In this document: positions 17,473 to 27,766 of the stretch, in pieces
Layout of the letters: the number at the start of each line of letters is the position of its first letter
Numbering within the stretch: position 1 is the stretch's first letter
Origin: Candidatus Roseilinea mizusawaensis
GTDB taxonomy: Bacteria; Chloroflexota; Anaerolineae; J036; Brachytrichaceae
DNA: 64,000 nt
Assembly: GCA_016841965.1 (NCBI GenBank)
Contig: JAEANN010000044.1
Coordinates: 186,001 to 250,000 of the forward strand
Direction of reading: 5' to 3'
Translations under genes and position numbers: made by a program
Notes under the pieces: generated by a model
The model's input: only the letters and a program-made list of their open reading frames with translations
Told to the model about the DNA's origin: nothing
Databases searched by the model: none

Positions 17473-18981
17473 ATGGCTAGCTACGTGGCAGCGATCGATC
17501 AAGGTACAACCAGCACGCGCTGCATTCTTTTCGATCAGGCCGGCCTTCCCGTGTCCAGCGCGCAACTGGAGCATCGGCAAATCTACCCCCGCCCCGGCTG
17601 GGTGGAGCATGATCCGCTGGAGATTTGGCGCAACACCCGCGAGGTGATCGCTGTGGCGCTGGCGCGCGCTAACTTGACGCCGGCCGATGTGGCTGCGGTA
17701 GGCATCGCCAACCAACGCGAGACAACTGTGGTGTGGGATCGCGCCACAGGTGAGCCGGTCTGCAATGCCATTGTCTGGCAGGACACCCGCACCGACACCA
17801 TCTGCAACGCACTGGCAGCCGGGGCCGACCGGCGCGCCGACCAGGACATCCTGCGCTACAAGACCGGTCTGCCCCTCTCGACGTACTTCTCCGGCCCGAA
17901 GATCCTCTGGATTCTCGACCACGTGCCCGGCGCGCGCGAACGAGCATTGCATGGCGAGTTGCTCTTTGGCAACATCGATACCTGGCTGATCTGGAACTTG
18001 ACGGGCGGCCCCGATGGCGGACTGCACATGACCGATGTGACGAACGCCTCGCGCACCCTACTGATGAACCTGGACACGCTGGACTGGGACGTAGACATCC
18101 TGGCGCTGCTGGGTATTCCGCGCGTCATGTTGCCGCAGATTCGTCCATCGAGCGAGGTGTACGGTGAAGCGCGCGTGGCGCTGCCAGGCGTGCCGGTGGC
18201 TGGCGATCTGGGCGATCAACATGCGGCTTTGGTTGGCCAGACCTGCTTCGAGGTGGGCGAAGCCAAGAACACCTATGGCACCGGCTGCTTCATGTTGCTC
18301 AACACCGGCAACCGCATCGTGCATTCGCAGAATGGGTTGCTGACGACGCTGGGTTATAAGCTGGGCAATGCCCCGGCTGTCTATGCGCTGGAAGGATCGA
18401 TTGCTATTACCGGCGCGCTGGTGCAATGGCTGCGCGACAACCTGGGGTTGATCGAAAAGTCATCTGACATCGAGCCATTAGCGCGCACAGTCAGCGATAA
18501 CGGCGGCATCTACTTTGTGCCGGCCTTCTCCGGCCTGTACGCGCCATACTGGAAAAGCGATGCGCGCGGGGTGATCGTGGGTCTGACGCGCTTTGTCAAC
18601 AAAGGCCACCTGGCGCGCGCTGCGCTGGAGGCCACCGCCTACCAGACGCGCGAAGTGCTTGAGGCCATGAACCGTGATTCTGACGTGAGATTGACCCGCC
18701 TGAAAGTGGATGGGGGTATGGTGTTCAACGAGTTGTTGATGCAGTTCCAGGCCGACATTCTGGATGTGCCGGTGATCCGGCCAACAGTGACGGAGACGAC
18801 GGCGCTGGGGGCTGCTTATGCCGCCGGCCTGGCCACAGGGGTATGGCGTGAAACCGGCGATTTACGCGCCAACTGGCGCGCAGACCGCGAGTGGCAGCCG
18901 GCTATGGACGCATTCACCCGTGAACGCCTGTATGCCGGCTGGCTGAAAGCCGTGACCCGCACGTTTGACTGGGTGACCTGA
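17473..18981 (+). CDS. glpK: Glycerol kinase
   Basis: A 502-residue FGGY kinase that phosphorylates glycerol to sn-glycerol 3-phosphate. The phosphate-binding loop DQGTTSTRC lies at residues 8-16, the adenosine-side motif [11 protein letters not shown] near 270, and the FGGY C-terminal signature region [15 protein letters not shown] near 414. Length is standard for GlpK. The ATG at 17473 was chosen because GGAGG lies 6 bp upstream; the frame upstream of it is not conserved-looking. No glpF or glpD is adjacent, so it is a stand-alone gene. The downstream neighbour is convergent. Confidence 0.95.
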   Translation: MASYVAAIDQGTTSTRCILFDQAGLPVSSAQLEHRQIYPRPGWVEHDPLEIWRNTREVIAVALARANLTPADVAAVGIANQRETTVVWDRATGEPVCNAIVWQDTRTDTICNALAAGADRRADQDILRYKTGLPLSTYFSGPKILWILDHVPGARERALHGELLFGNIDTWLIWNLTGGPDGGLHMTDVTNASRTLLMNLDTLDWDVDILALLGIPRVMLPQIRPSSEVYGEARVALPGVPVAGDLGDQHAALVGQTCFEVGEAKNTYGTGCFMLLNTGNRIVHSQNGLLTTLGYKLGNAPAVYALEGSIAITGALVQWLRDNLGLIEKSSDIEPLARTVSDNGGIYFVPAFSGLYAPYWKSDARGVIVGLTRFVNKGHLARAALEATAYQTREVLEAMNRDSDVRLTRLKVDGGMVFNELLMQFQADILDVPVIRPTVTETTALGAAYAAGLATGVWRETGDLRANWRADREWQPAMDAFTRERLYAGWLKAVTRTFDWVT

Positions 18982-19036
18982 TAAGCGGCGCATCACCCGC
19001 AGTATGTGTCTCAAGCCGGCAAATACGCACACTGCT

Positions 19037-21739
19037 CTAGCCGCGAGTGTCGCCCGGCGCTTGAGATTGCGCCGGCGACGACGGCGCGATAAATTCACGC
19101 GCCAACTCCTGCGCGGCCTTTAGCGCGTCGCGCGCCTCCTCAAACGAGTTCGCGTGAGTCCAGCGATCCTCCAAATCGGCGATGCGCTCCTGCGTCGTGG
19201 CCCAGTTGTTCAGCCGGCCGGTGCTGTGCGCGCTCAGAGTGCGTGCCTGTTGTTCGAGTTGTTTCAACTCATCGTGCAGGCCGCGCAACTCGAGCAGGTT
19301 GTCTTTCAGCGCGTTGACTGCCTGCGTGAGGGGCGCGACAATCGATTCGGCGTCTGATCGGATGCGGCCCAGATCGGCCAGCACAGTTTCGGCAGCGCGC
19401 CTGGATTCTGACTGCAAGAGTTGTGTCAGACGCTCGGTCAGGCCGGCCAACGCGCGGCGAGCCGGCGCCAGCCTGCGCGGCGCCCACATGGCTGCCCCAT
19501 ACGGGCTGCCGTCTTTCTGTAACTGGCCGGCCTGATTGACGAGCGCAGTGGCCTCGCTCAGAATTGCCTCGATTGCGGTTTGTCCCGCCACAAACGCAGA
19601 CTGCTGTTGGCGCATCATAGAGATGTGTTTCTGCGCTTCCAATCGGACGACTTCCCCACTGCTGATCGTCGCCTGCGCCTCGCGCAAAAAGCGCACATCA
19701 GCATTTGCACAGGTCGCCAGCCACTCTTGTATCGCCTGCAATGGCTCCTGTGCGTGGAATTCGAAATCCAGCACCGGCTGGCTGGACAATGACTCCAGCG
19801 CGCCGCGCATCTGCTCCAGCCGTGACTTCAGCCGTGTGAGATCGCCGGTTGCCCGATCCAGTTGCTGCCGGTAACTGTTCAGCGCAGAGGCCAGTTCGTC
19901 GCGCATCCAGGTTGCGCGGGTGATGATGTCGGCCCAGTAGGGCATTGGTTCCTGCGCCAGTTGCCTGAGTTGCTGGTACATCGCAGCAAACTCGCCGGCC
20001 CTGGGCGCCAGTTCGTCGCTGTGCGGCGCGACCAGCTCAAACTCCTCCAGTTGGTGCAGCAACTCCGGGTCGTCGAGCAGATTGCGCGCGCGTTGGGCGT
20101 CGTCTTGCACGCGCGTTTCAACCTGCTCTGTGTCTGCAGCGAGTGTCGCCAGAGCATCTTGCTGTTGCTTGACCTGGGTCACTTGATTCAGCGCTGTGGC
20201 GAACGCGCTTTCCGCAACGGTTGTTAGGTCGGTCACCAGCGCGCGCCAGTTGTTCTTCAGCGCTTCCCCGGCAGCCTGCAATGCGTCGGGCGTGGTGCCG
20301 CTCCAGTAGTTGGGATGGCATGCGCGCAGAATGCCGGCTGCTTTGTCTGCGGCGGCGATGGCGGCGTCGATGGTGCTCTCGTTCAGCGTCTCGGTCTGCT
20401 GCTCCAGCGTCTGGCGATTGGACTCGAAGGTTTGCTGCGCCTGCGCGGCCTGCTTCAGCCAGACATCGAGTTGTTGCTCGATTGTCTGCACGCTGGCCAT
20501 GGCGTCGAGGTCTTCGGAGGGAAGCAGCGCTTCGAGCGATGCGATTGCTTCCTCCACTTGTTGCGCCAGTTTTCTGGTGATATCGCGATCGAACTGGGGA
20601 GGGGTGTCTCGAATCACGGCGCGCATATCTTCCAGTTGAAGGGCTGCCCCGTCACGGGTTGCGGCGACCCGCTCGCGCGCAGCGCGCAGCCGGCGGATTG
20701 TCTCCTGTCCCGCTTGCAGCCCGGCGATCAGGTCGGCCGCCTCGGTTGACAACTCGACATAGCGTCCCTCTGCGAGCGCAAGCTTCAGAGCGTCAAGCTG
20801 CTCGGCAAACGCCCTGGCTTGTTCGGCGAGACGATGACGACGGCAGCCGGCGGCCACATCACTATCGATGTCCTGTTGCAGAGCTGCCAGGTGGTTGCCG
20901 GCGTTCCGCACGTGCGCTTCTGCTGCTTCGCGCGCCGCTACAATCTGTTTCACGTTATTGGCCACTGTTTCCAGGTCGTTTTCCACGTAGGCGCGTAGGG
21001 GGAAGGCTGCCACCACTTGGGTCTCATCGGGTTGCTCGGCCTGCAACAAATGTTCGATCGTGTCGAGCGACTGGCTGGCGTGCGCCATCAGACGGCGCTG
21101 GTCTTCGAGCAGTAGTGCCGGGCGCGTCTCTGCCTCAATGCTGGCCGTCAACTCAAGCGCCTTCTGTCGCAATTGTGCAGCGAACATCTTTTCGCGCTGG
21201 CCGAGGGTGGCAATCTCGTCCCTCAGCGCCTCGACTTGAGCGACCCCCTCGGTTGCCGGCCCGACTTCGTCGACGATAGCATCCATCTCGCGCTGCTGGC
21301 GCTGGCGTTGTCTGATCTCGGCGGCCAGTGGAAACAAGAGCAGCGCCTTCAGCACGGACTGGTCAGGGATGTCCTGCAACGCATTTTGTTCGATGCGCTG
21401 CAGCAATCTGTCGATGGCGCCGAAGCCATTCTCGATCAACTGTTGCGCGCGGTCATGCAAAGACTTGTAAGGCTCGCCGTGTCTGCCGTTGCCGAGGGCT
21501 ATCGATAACTCGGTCAGCCGGCTGCGGGCATTGACCAGCCGGTCAAGGGCCTGTTGCTTGTTCTCGCGCCACCGATTGCGCCGCCTGCGCGCCCGGCTTA
21601 CCAGGATCATCTCGGCTACGACGATAGCGATGTAAATGACGGTCACGATCAACACGATGGCAAGCGTGACGTTGGTGGTGTTGGGCTGATAGGTGCCCGA
21701 TAGGACAAGTGCGCCGGCAGGCATCGTGAATACAGACAT
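19037..21739 (-). CDS. Membrane-anchored giant coiled-coil protein (EzrA-like topology)
   Basis: A 900-residue protein. The ATG at 21739 has AGGAGG upstream. A short outside N-terminus is followed by one membrane helix (residues about 22-45, VTLAIVLIVTVIYIAIVVAEM), a basic stop-transfer (RARRRRNRWR), and then about 830 residues of Ala/Glu/Gln/Leu/Arg-rich heptad-like sequence broken by prolines into several helical bundles. Topology and length pattern recall EzrA, the spectrin-like septation regulator, but I see no specific signature, and other membrane-bound coiled-coil scaffolds fit equally well. It lies 100 bp downstream of dgt on the same strand and ends convergently with glpK. Confidence 0.7.
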   Translation of the reverse strand: MSVFTMPAGALVLSGTYQPNTTNVTLAIVLIVTVIYIAIVVAEMILVSRARRRRNRWRENKQQALDRLVNARSRLTELSIALGNGRHGEPYKSLHDRAQQLIENGFGAIDRLLQRIEQNALQDIPDQSVLKALLLFPLAAEIRQRQRQQREMDAIVDEVGPATEGVAQVEALRDEIATLGQREKMFAAQLRQKALELTASIEAETRPALLLEDQRRLMAHASQSLDTIEHLLQAEQPDETQVVAAFPLRAYVENDLETVANNVKQIVAAREAAEAHVRNAGNHLAALQQDIDSDVAAGCRRHRLAEQARAFAEQLDALKLALAEGRYVELSTEAADLIAGLQAGQETIRRLRAARERVAATRDGAALQLEDMRAVIRDTPPQFDRDITRKLAQQVEEAIASLEALLPSEDLDAMASVQTIEQQLDVWLKQAAQAQQTFESNRQTLEQQTETLNESTIDAAIAAADKAAGILRACHPNYWSGTTPDALQAAGEALKNNWRALVTDLTTVAESAFATALNQVTQVKQQQDALATLAADTEQVETRVQDDAQRARNLLDDPELLHQLEEFELVAPHSDELAPRAGEFAAMYQQLRQLAQEPMPYWADIITRATWMRDELASALNSYRQQLDRATGDLTRLKSRLEQMRGALESLSSQPVLDFEFHAQEPLQAIQEWLATCANADVRFLREAQATISSGEVVRLEAQKHISMMRQQQSAFVAGQTAIEAILSEATALVNQAGQLQKDGSPYGAAMWAPRRLAPARRALAGLTERLTQLLQSESRRAAETVLADLGRIRSDAESIVAPLTQAVNALKDNLLELRGLHDELKQLEQQARTLSAHSTGRLNNWATTQERIADLEDRWTHANSFEEARDALKAAQELAREFIAPSSPAQSQAPGDTRG

Positions 21740-21839
21740 GCTCGCCTCCTGAAAGGTCGGCACAGATTGACCTGTGCCGAATGATTGCCCCGAGTGTAGC
21801 AGCCTCCGGCAAACTGCATCTCTGCAGGAGGCCAGCGTA

Positions 21840-23006
21840 TCAAACGCGCTCGTGCGGGTCGAAGAGCCGGGCGTACTCGTCGAGTGCAAAGCGGTCAGTC
21901 ATGCCCGCGATGTAATCGCACACCACACGCTCGCGGGGGGTATACGCCAACCGGGCGCGCGTTGCTTGTGGCAGGATGCGTGGCTCGGCCAGATACGCGC
22001 CGAACAAGTCGGCGATCACGCGCTGGGCCTTTGTCTGCATGCGCAACACGCGCGGATGTTCGTACAAGTTGCGATACAGGAAGGTTTTTAGCTCGCGGTT
22101 CATGGCTTGTGTGTCTGGTGGAAAGCCAACCAGATTGTGCGCCTGGCGCCGAACATCGTCCACATTGGCGACGCCGGCCTGTTTGATCTGCTGTGAGGTG
22201 TGGCGAACAAGGTCCGTCACCATTTGGCCGATCAACTTGCGAATCACGCGATGGCGTTTCAGATCGTTGAATGACTCTTCGGCAGGCACCGCTGCTGCGT
22301 CGCGGGCGCGTTGCCACCATGCCAGCCGGCTTACTTGTTCGACGTCGAGCAGGCCGGCGCGCAGTCCGTCGTCCAGGTCGTGCGTGTTGTAGGCCAGTTC
22401 GTCGGCGAACGAAGCGATCTGCGATTCGAGCGAGCCGCGCCGGTCGATCTCGTAAGCTTCAGCGCCTTCGGGTCGCACAACGTCGTACTCTGTCTCGTGT
22501 TTCACGATCCCTTCGCGAAACTCATAGGTCAGGTTCAGGCCGGGGAAATCAGGATAGCGCCGTTCCAGCTCTGTGATGATGCGGAAGCTGTGATGATTGT
22601 GGTTAAAGCCGCCGTGATGCTGCATCAGTTCGCTCAGTCGGGCTTCGCCAGAATGGCCGAACGGCGGATGCCCCAGGTCGTGCGCCAAGCAGATGCCTTC
22701 GACAAGGTCCTCGTTGGCGCCCAGCGCGCGCGCAATGGTGCGGCCAATCTGCGCCACTTCCAGCGTATGGGTGATGCGTGTGCGATAGTAGTCGCCCTCG
22801 GTCACGATGAACACCTGCGTCTTGCCTTGCAGCCGGCGAAAGGCTGTGGTGTGCAACACCCGCTCGCGGTCGCGCTGGAAGGCTGTGCGATACAGCGCCT
22901 CCGGCTCGACGAATGCGCGCCCGCGCGACTCGGCGCTTTTTACCGCGTAGGGCGCGAGATAGGCCGCTTCAATCTGTTCGAGTTGTTCGCGTGTTCTCAT
23001 GGCCAT
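21840..23006 (-). CDS. dgt: dGTP triphosphohydrolase-like HD protein
   Basis: A 388-residue HD-domain protein expected to hydrolyse dGTP (or other dNTPs) to the nucleoside and triphosphate. The metal-binding pattern is intact: RITHTLEVAQIGR near residue 80, AHDLGHPPFGHSGE near 110, and a later SFADELAYNTHDLDDG near 195. Length and the FRRLQGKTQVF segment match the dGTPase-like (type 2) family. The protein begins MAMR, and either Met may start it. The divergent tRNA-Gln gene starts 41 bp upstream. The coiled-coil gene follows on the same strand. Confidence 0.92.
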   Translation of the reverse strand: MAMRTREQLEQIEAAYLAPYAVKSAESRGRAFVEPEALYRTAFQRDRERVLHTTAFRRLQGKTQVFIVTEGDYYRTRITHTLEVAQIGRTIARALGANEDLVEGICLAHDLGHPPFGHSGEARLSELMQHHGGFNHNHHSFRIITELERRYPDFPGLNLTYEFREGIVKHETEYDVVRPEGAEAYEIDRRGSLESQIASFADELAYNTHDLDDGLRAGLLDVEQVSRLAWWQRARDAAAVPAEESFNDLKRHRVIRKLIGQMVTDLVRHTSQQIKQAGVANVDDVRRQAHNLVGFPPDTQAMNRELKTFLYRNLYEHPRVLRMQTKAQRVIADLFGAYLAEPRILPQATRARLAYTPRERVVCDYIAGMTDRFALDEYARLFDPHERV

Positions 23007-23047
23007 TGTTGCTACCGCCTGTTTGTGGTAGGATCATGTGCCATCAC

Positions 23048-23119
23048 TGGGGCGTCGCCAAGTGGTAAGGCAGCGGACTTTGGATCCGCCATGCGTAGGT
23101 TCGAATCCTGCCGCCCCAG
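23048..23119 (+). tRNA. tRNA-Gln (anticodon TTG)
   Basis: A 72-nt cloverleaf: acceptor TGGGGCG/CGCCCCA, D-arm with GTGGTAAGGC, anticodon stem GCGGA/TCCGC around CTTTGGA (anticodon TTG), T-arm GTTCGAATC, discriminator G. The U1:A72 pair is typical of glutamine tRNA. CCA is not encoded (CCT follows). It lies between dgt and lon on the opposite strand. Confidence 0.95.
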
Positions 23120-23165
23120 CCTTCTGCTGTATCAGGTTCATCCAGGGCGTCAACGGTGGGGTCTG

Positions 23166-25796
23166 CTACTTTCCGATCACCGGCCTGCGCCCATTGCGGC
23201 TGCGCGGCTTTGGCAACACCTTCACTGCCGGCGAGCGCCGCCGGCCGGCCCGTCCACTTGCCGGCATGAGCGCCGCATCCCACACTTGCTCAACCCGCTC
23301 CACAAATACGAAGTCCATAGACTTCAGCACGTCTTCCGGCAGATCGTCCAGGTCAACTGCGTTGCGTTTGGGCAGAATCACCGTTCTCAGCCCGGCGCGA
23401 TGAGCAGCCAACACCTTTTCCTTGATCCCGCCCACCGGCAACACCAGTCCGCGTAGGGTGATCTCGCCGGTCATGGCTACATCGGGGCGCACCTGCCGGC
23501 CGGTCAGCACCGAGATGATGGCTGTGGACATTGTTACGCCCGCCGATGGCCCGTCTTTGGGTTGCGCGCCGGCCGGCACGTGCACGTGAATGTCGCTCTT
23601 CTCGAAGAGGGTTTCATCGATCCCCATGTCGGCGGCTTTACTGCGCACATATGACAGCGCGGCTTGGGCGCTTTCGCGCATCACGTCGCCCAGTTGGCCG
23701 GTGAGCTGGAATCCTTTCGAGCCGCGCATCACCGTCGCTTCTACGAAGATGATGTCTCCGCCAACCGGCGTCCACGACAGACCCGTCGCCACACCCGAAG
23801 CCCCTGTCCGCTCGGCCACTTCAGCGTAGAACTTCGGTTTGCCGCTCAAGTCGAGCAGCATGTTTGCTGTCACATGCACCGGAAAATTCAGCTTGCCCTC
23901 TTGCATGCGGGTAACCAGCTTGCGGCAGATGCCGCCGATTTCGCGCTCCAGGTTGCGCACGCCGGCTTCGCGCGTATAGCTGCGGGCCAGTTCGCGAATC
24001 GTCTGGTCGTCGAACGTCACTTCGCCCGGACGCAATCCGTTCTCTTTGATCTGGCGCGGCACCAGATACCCTTGAGCGATATGCAGTTTCTCCTGCTCCG
24101 TATAGCCGCTCAGTTGCAGGATTTCCATCCGGTCGCGCAGCGGCCCCGGAATCGACTCCAGCGTGTTTGCTGTGCAGATGAACATGGTCTGCGACAGATC
24201 GAATGGCACGTCCAGATAGTGATCGCGAAACTCGCGGTTTTGCTCTGGGTCCAGCACTTCCAATAAAGCTGCGGATGGATCGCCTCGGAAGTCGGCGCCC
24301 AGTTTGTCGACTTCATCCAGCATGAAGACCGGGTTATTCGTGCCGCACCGGCGAATGCCCTGAATGATGCGCCCCGGCATCGACCCGATGTACGTGCGAC
24401 GGAACCCGCGAATCTCGGCCTCGTCGTGCACGCCGCCCAGCGACTGCCGGATGAACTTGCGCCCGACCGCGCGCGCAATGCTTGCGCCCAGCGATGTTTT
24501 GCCCACGCCGGGCGGCCCGACAAAGCACAGGATGGCCCCCTCGCGTTCGCGCCGGATCATATCCTGCGGCGCAGTGTCTGTGCTGCTGTCGCCGGCTTGT
24601 TTTTCCTCTTCAGCGGCTCCCTCGTCAGGCGCTCCTATCTGTTCTGCAGCCAGTTCCAGCTTGCGCTTGCGCACCGCCAGAAACTCCAGGATGCGCTCCT
24701 TGATGTCCTTCAGTCCGTAGTGGTCTTCGTTGAGCACCTGGCGTGCATGGGCGATGTCCAGATTATCAACCGTTGCTTTCTGCCACGGCAAGGACACCAT
24801 CCAATCCAGATAAGTTCGGATGACCCCATATTCGGCGGCCTGGGGGGGCAGTTTGGCCAGTCGATCCAACTCGCGTTCTGCTTCCTGGCGTGCTTCCTCG
24901 TTCATGCCGCTGGCGGCAATCTTTTCGCGGAAGTTGTTGATCTCGATGGTCTGTTCATCGGCTTCGCCCAGTTCGCGCTGGATAGCTTTGATTTGCTCGC
25001 GCAGAAAATACTCGCGCTGCATCTTCTCCATTTCGCTCTGGGCTTCGGTCTGGATCTTTTTGCCGAGTTGCAGTACCTCCAGCTCTTTGTTCATGAGCTG
25101 CAGCAAGAACAGCATCTTGTTGGGCAGCCCGTCCATTTCGAGCAACTTCTGCGCATCGTGGATATCCATGCGCATGTAGGTTGCCACGGCGTAGGTTAAC
25201 TGGCGCGGGTCCTCGATGTTTTGGATCATCTGCGCCAGCTCGTCCGGTAGGTTGGGGATCAACTCGGCCATTTGCGCGAACACCTGGCTGATGTTGCGTC
25301 GCAGCGCCTCGATCTCCAGCGTGGTTTCCCACGTTTCGGGCAGCGCCGAGATGCGCGCCGTCAGATACGGCTCGCTGCTGGTGAACGCTTCGATCCTGAA
25401 CCGCTCGCTGCCTTGCACGATCATGTTGATGATGCCGTCGGGCGACTTAAAGATGCGCACGATGTTGGCCAGCGTGCCGACGTCGAAAATATCGTTTGCG
25501 CCCGGCTCTTCGATTTCCGGGTTTTTGCTGGCGACCAGCCCGATCGGCGCTTTGTGCTGGATGGCGTCGTCGATCAGTTTGATCGAGCGCGGCTGGGCCA
25601 CCCGCAGCGGGATTGCCGACAATGGGTATACGATCATGCCGCGCAACGGCAGAATGGCGACGGCTTCTGGCATTTTGGGGTCGCTCAATTGGAGCATTTT
25701 GTGTTGGGCCTCGGCTTCTGCTTCGGCTTGCGCCTCGGCAACGGCGTCGGCGGCTTCGAGCAAACTGTTGATGCGTTCTATATCTCTATCAGCCAT
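23166..25796 (-). CDS. lon: ATP-dependent protease Lon
   Basis: An 876-residue cytoplasmic AAA+ serine protease that degrades misfolded and regulatory proteins. An N-terminal substrate-binding LON domain begins near residue 45 ([14 protein letters not shown]). Next comes a coiled-coil segment (about 235-320), then the AAA module with Walker [12 protein letters not shown] near 432 and Walker [11 protein letters not shown] near 495, then the protease domain with [11 protein letters not shown] (catalytic Ser near 747) and the catalytic Lys in [11 protein letters not shown]. The linker between helical and AAA parts carries an acidic insert (about 398-420). The basic C-terminal tail is slightly longer than usual. 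No heat-shock operator was recognised. Confidence 0.97.
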   Translation of the reverse strand: MADRDIERINSLLEAADAVAEAQAEAEAEAQHKMLQLSDPKMPEAVAILPLRGMIVYPLSAIPLRVAQPRSIKLIDDAIQHKAPIGLVASKNPEIEEPGANDIFDVGTLANIVRIFKSPDGIINMIVQGSERFRIEAFTSSEPYLTARISALPETWETTLEIEALRRNISQVFAQMAELIPNLPDELAQMIQNIEDPRQLTYAVATYMRMDIHDAQKLLEMDGLPNKMLFLLQLMNKELEVLQLGKKIQTEAQSEMEKMQREYFLREQIKAIQRELGEADEQTIEINNFREKIAASGMNEEARQEAERELDRLAKLPPQAAEYGVIRTYLDWMVSLPWQKATVDNLDIAHARQVLNEDHYGLKDIKERILEFLAVRKRKLELAAEQIGAPDEGAAEEEKQAGDSSTDTAPQDMIRREREGAILCFVGPPGVGKTSLGASIARAVGRKFIRQSLGGVHDEAEIRGFRRTYIGSMPGRIIQGIRRCGTNNPVFMLDEVDKLGADFRGDPSAALLEVLDPEQNREFRDHYLDVPFDLSQTMFICTANTLESIPGPLRDRMEILQLSGYTEQEKLHIAQGYLVPRQIKENGLRPGEVTFDDQTIRELARSYTREAGVRNLEREIGGICRKLVTRMQEGKLNFPVHVTANMLLDLSGKPKFYAEVAERTGASGVATGLSWTPVGGDIIFVEATVMRGSKGFQLTGQLGDVMRESAQAALSYVRSKAADMGIDETLFEKSDIHVHVPAGAQPKDGPSAGVTMSTAIISVLTGRQVRPDVAMTGEITLRGLVLPVGGIKEKVLAAHRAGLRTVILPKRNAVDLDDLPEDVLKSMDFVFVERVEQVWDAALMPASGRAGRRRSPAVKVLPKPRSRNGRRPVIGK

Positions 25797-25889
25797 GTTG
25801 CATGAACTATGGAATGGGTGAATCAGCGAACCTGTCGCCGGGCGTCCTGCGTGGGGGATACGCTCGGGCTAGTGTTCACGTATTTCATG

Positions 25890-26825
25890 TTAGCTGCGCG
25901 ATACGATCAGGGTCATTGATCCCGGGTCGCGCTCTGTCAACGCCAGGTGTCTAGAGCCTTTTGTCTGCCAATCGGGCGACAACATCTGCACGATGGCATT
26001 GAATGTGTCGGGGTCCCCGGTTGTCCAGAACTCGCGGCGCTGTTCTCGAACACGGCAGATGGCGCCGTTGGAAGCACGATCGGCGCTCTGCTGAGTTTCG
26101 TTGGCGATCATATCACGAATGCGCCGTGTCTGTCGCGCCACAGCCGGGCCAGGGTCGATCAGGCGCACAACTGACTGAGGCGTGCCCCCGGCGTCGTGTT
26201 GGCCTTCCCATTCAGCCACCACATCCTCGATCCAGGGCGCAAGAAAAGGGAAATGGGTGCAGCCCAACACCAGCGTATCTACGCCGGCTGCCAGCAATGG
26301 CACCACATAGCGCGCCACGCGCTGCCGGCCGGCTTGACGATCGCTGTCTGATAAGCGGGGATTGGCCGGCGTCAGGCCTGCTTCGACCATCTCCACCCAT
26401 CCCGGACAGGTTTGCTCGATGACGCGCAGCGTGGCGGCAAAACGGCTGACGACGCTCGCAAATAGCTCGCCCTGAAAAGTGGCCGGCGTCGCCAGAACCC
26501 CGATTATCCCTGTGCGGGTCTGGGTTGCTGCCGGTTTCACTGCCGGCTCCATCCCCACAAATCGACGATCTGGATGCAGTTCGCGCAGGGGGCGCAGCGC
26601 TGCTGCCGAGGCTGTGTTACATGCGATCACAATCGGATTGCATTGCTGTCTAAGCAGCCAACCCACTGCCTGCAGCGTCAGCCGACGCACTTCTAACAGG
26701 CTGCGCGAGCCATACGGCACGTGGGCTTGATCGGCCAGGTAGATGAAGGGTTCCTCCGGCATCAGGCGAACAATTTCGCGCAGGACAGACAGTCCGCCTA
26801 CCCCAGAGTCAAAAACGCCGATCAC
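25890..26825 (-). CDS. murI: Glutamate racemase
   Basis: A 311-residue enzyme converting L- to D-glutamate for peptidoglycan. Signatures: GVFDSGVGGLSVLREI at the N-terminus with the first catalytic-site Asp/Ser, CNTASAAAL with the first catalytic Cys near residue 74, and LGCTHFPFL with the second Cys near 190. I chose the GTG at 26825 (protein begins MIGVFDSG), because longer versions overlap the divergent nfo gene and add unconserved sequence. A TACGAT box lies 6 bp upstream of that GTG, so the message may be leaderless. Its presence implies a peptidoglycan wall. Confidence 0.92.
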   Translation of the reverse strand: MIGVFDSGVGGLSVLREIVRLMPEEPFIYLADQAHVPYGSRSLLEVRRLTLQAVGWLLRQQCNPIVIACNTASAAALRPLRELHPDRRFVGMEPAVKPAATQTRTGIIGVLATPATFQGELFASVVSRFAATLRVIEQTCPGWVEMVEAGLTPANPRLSDSDRQAGRQRVARYVVPLLAAGVDTLVLGCTHFPFLAPWIEDVVAEWEGQHDAGGTPQSVVRLIDPGPAVARQTRRIRDMIANETQQSADRASNGAICRVREQRREFWTTGDPDTFNAIVQMLSPDWQTKGSRHLALTERDPGSMTLIVSRS

Positions 26826-26831
26826 GCCAAT

Positions 26832-26854
26832 ATCGTACCACTGCGCGCTACAAT
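26832..26854. promoter_or_regulatory. Back-to-back -10 boxes for murI and nfo
   Basis: In the 35-bp gap between the murI GTG (26825) and nfo ATG (26861), TACGAT (minus strand, 26837-26832) ends 6 nt before the murI start and TACAAT (plus strand, 26849-26854) ends 6 nt before the nfo start. Neither gene has a Shine-Dalgarno sequence. No convincing -35 elements are seen. Confidence 0.5.
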
Positions 26855-26860
26855 GCGCCC

Positions 26861-27766
26861 ATGAGCAAAGCGGTCCGAAACTCGCCAACGCATACCGTCG
26901 GTCATCTGCCCATTCGCTTTGGCACCGTGGGTTCGCCTACCATCACGCCCAAAAGTGGCGGCAGCGCGGCAGCGGTTGCCTGCATCCGCGAGCTGAATCT
27001 CGACGCGCTGGAATTGGCCTGGGTACAGAGCGTGGTTGCCAGCGATGAGGCGTGCGCGCGGATCAAGGCTGCCGCCGAACAGCACAATGTGGCAATCAGC
27101 GTACATGCGCCCTACTACATCAACCTGAACGCAGAGACCGAGGCGATGTGGCTGGCCGGCCGAGAGCGGCTGCTGGCTGCGGCGCGGGCCGGCTACAAAG
27201 CCGGCGCAACCGATATCATCTTCCATCCCGGCTCGTACATGAAGCGCGATCCCCAGACAGCCAATGCGATCGCGCTGGCGCGTCTCGGCGAAGTTGCCGA
27301 CACCCTGCGCCGGGAGAAAATCGCCGTCATCCTGCGCCCCGAGACGATGGGCAAGCGCGCCATGTTGGGCACCCTGGAGGAAACGATCGCGTGGAGCCGG
27401 CAGATCGAGTCGGTGCTGCCCTGCGTTGACTTTGCCCACTTACACGCGCGCGCCGGTGATGGCACATTCAACACCTACGACGAATTTGCCGCCGCCATCC
27501 GGCTAATTGCGGCCGGCCTGGGTCAGCGCGGCATCCAGCATATGCACATCCATTTCAGCGGCATTGCGTACAGCGCCAAAGGCGAGCAGCATCACCTGAA
27601 TCTGGCGGACGCCGATATTAATTTCAAAGCGTTTTTCAAGGCGCTGGCCGATCTGGGCGTGAGTGGGCGTGTCTTGTGCGAGACGCCCAATTTGGAGCAA
27701 GATGCAGTGTTGATGCAAAACACCTATCGCCGCGCCTATGCGCGCGCAGCGGCGAGGCCGGCATGA
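26861..27766 (+). CDS. nfo: Endonuclease IV-type AP endonuclease
   Basis: A 301-residue TIM-barrel AP endonuclease for repair of abasic sites. The trinuclear zinc ligands can be read off in order: SVHAPYYINL (His), IIFHPGSY (His), LRPETMG (Glu), CVDFAHLHA (Asp, His), HMHIHFSG (His) and LCETPN (Glu). The usual D-x-H ligand pair appears as EQH in KGEQHHL, so one Asp is replaced by Glu. Length is close to the family norm of about 285. The start is the ATG at 26861, with TACAAT 6 nt upstream and no ribosome-binding site. It overlaps the following aminopeptidase pseudogene by ATGA. Confidence 0.88.
   Translation: MSKAVRNSPTHTVGHLPIRFGTVGSPTITPKSGGSAAAVACIRELNLDALELAWVQSVVASDEACARIKAAAEQHNVAISVHAPYYINLNAETEAMWLAGRERLLAAARAGYKAGATDIIFHPGSYMKRDPQTANAIALARLGEVADTLRREKIAVILRPETMGKRAMLGTLEETIAWSRQIESVLPCVDFAHLHARAGDGTFNTYDEFAAAIRLIAAGLGQRGIQHMHIHFSGIAYSAKGEQHHLNLADADINFKAFFKALADLGVSGRVLCETPNLEQDAVLMQNTYRRAYARAAARPA

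Noticed and set aside
22498-22506. TGTTTCACG, resembling half of a parS site
   Set aside because: The other half does not follow, and the site lies within dgt. No full 16-bp parS was found in the window, although ParAB are encoded.
26825-26888. Longer murI start at 26888
   Set aside because: It would overlap the divergent nfo coding region and adds residues unlike any glutamate racemase N-terminus.
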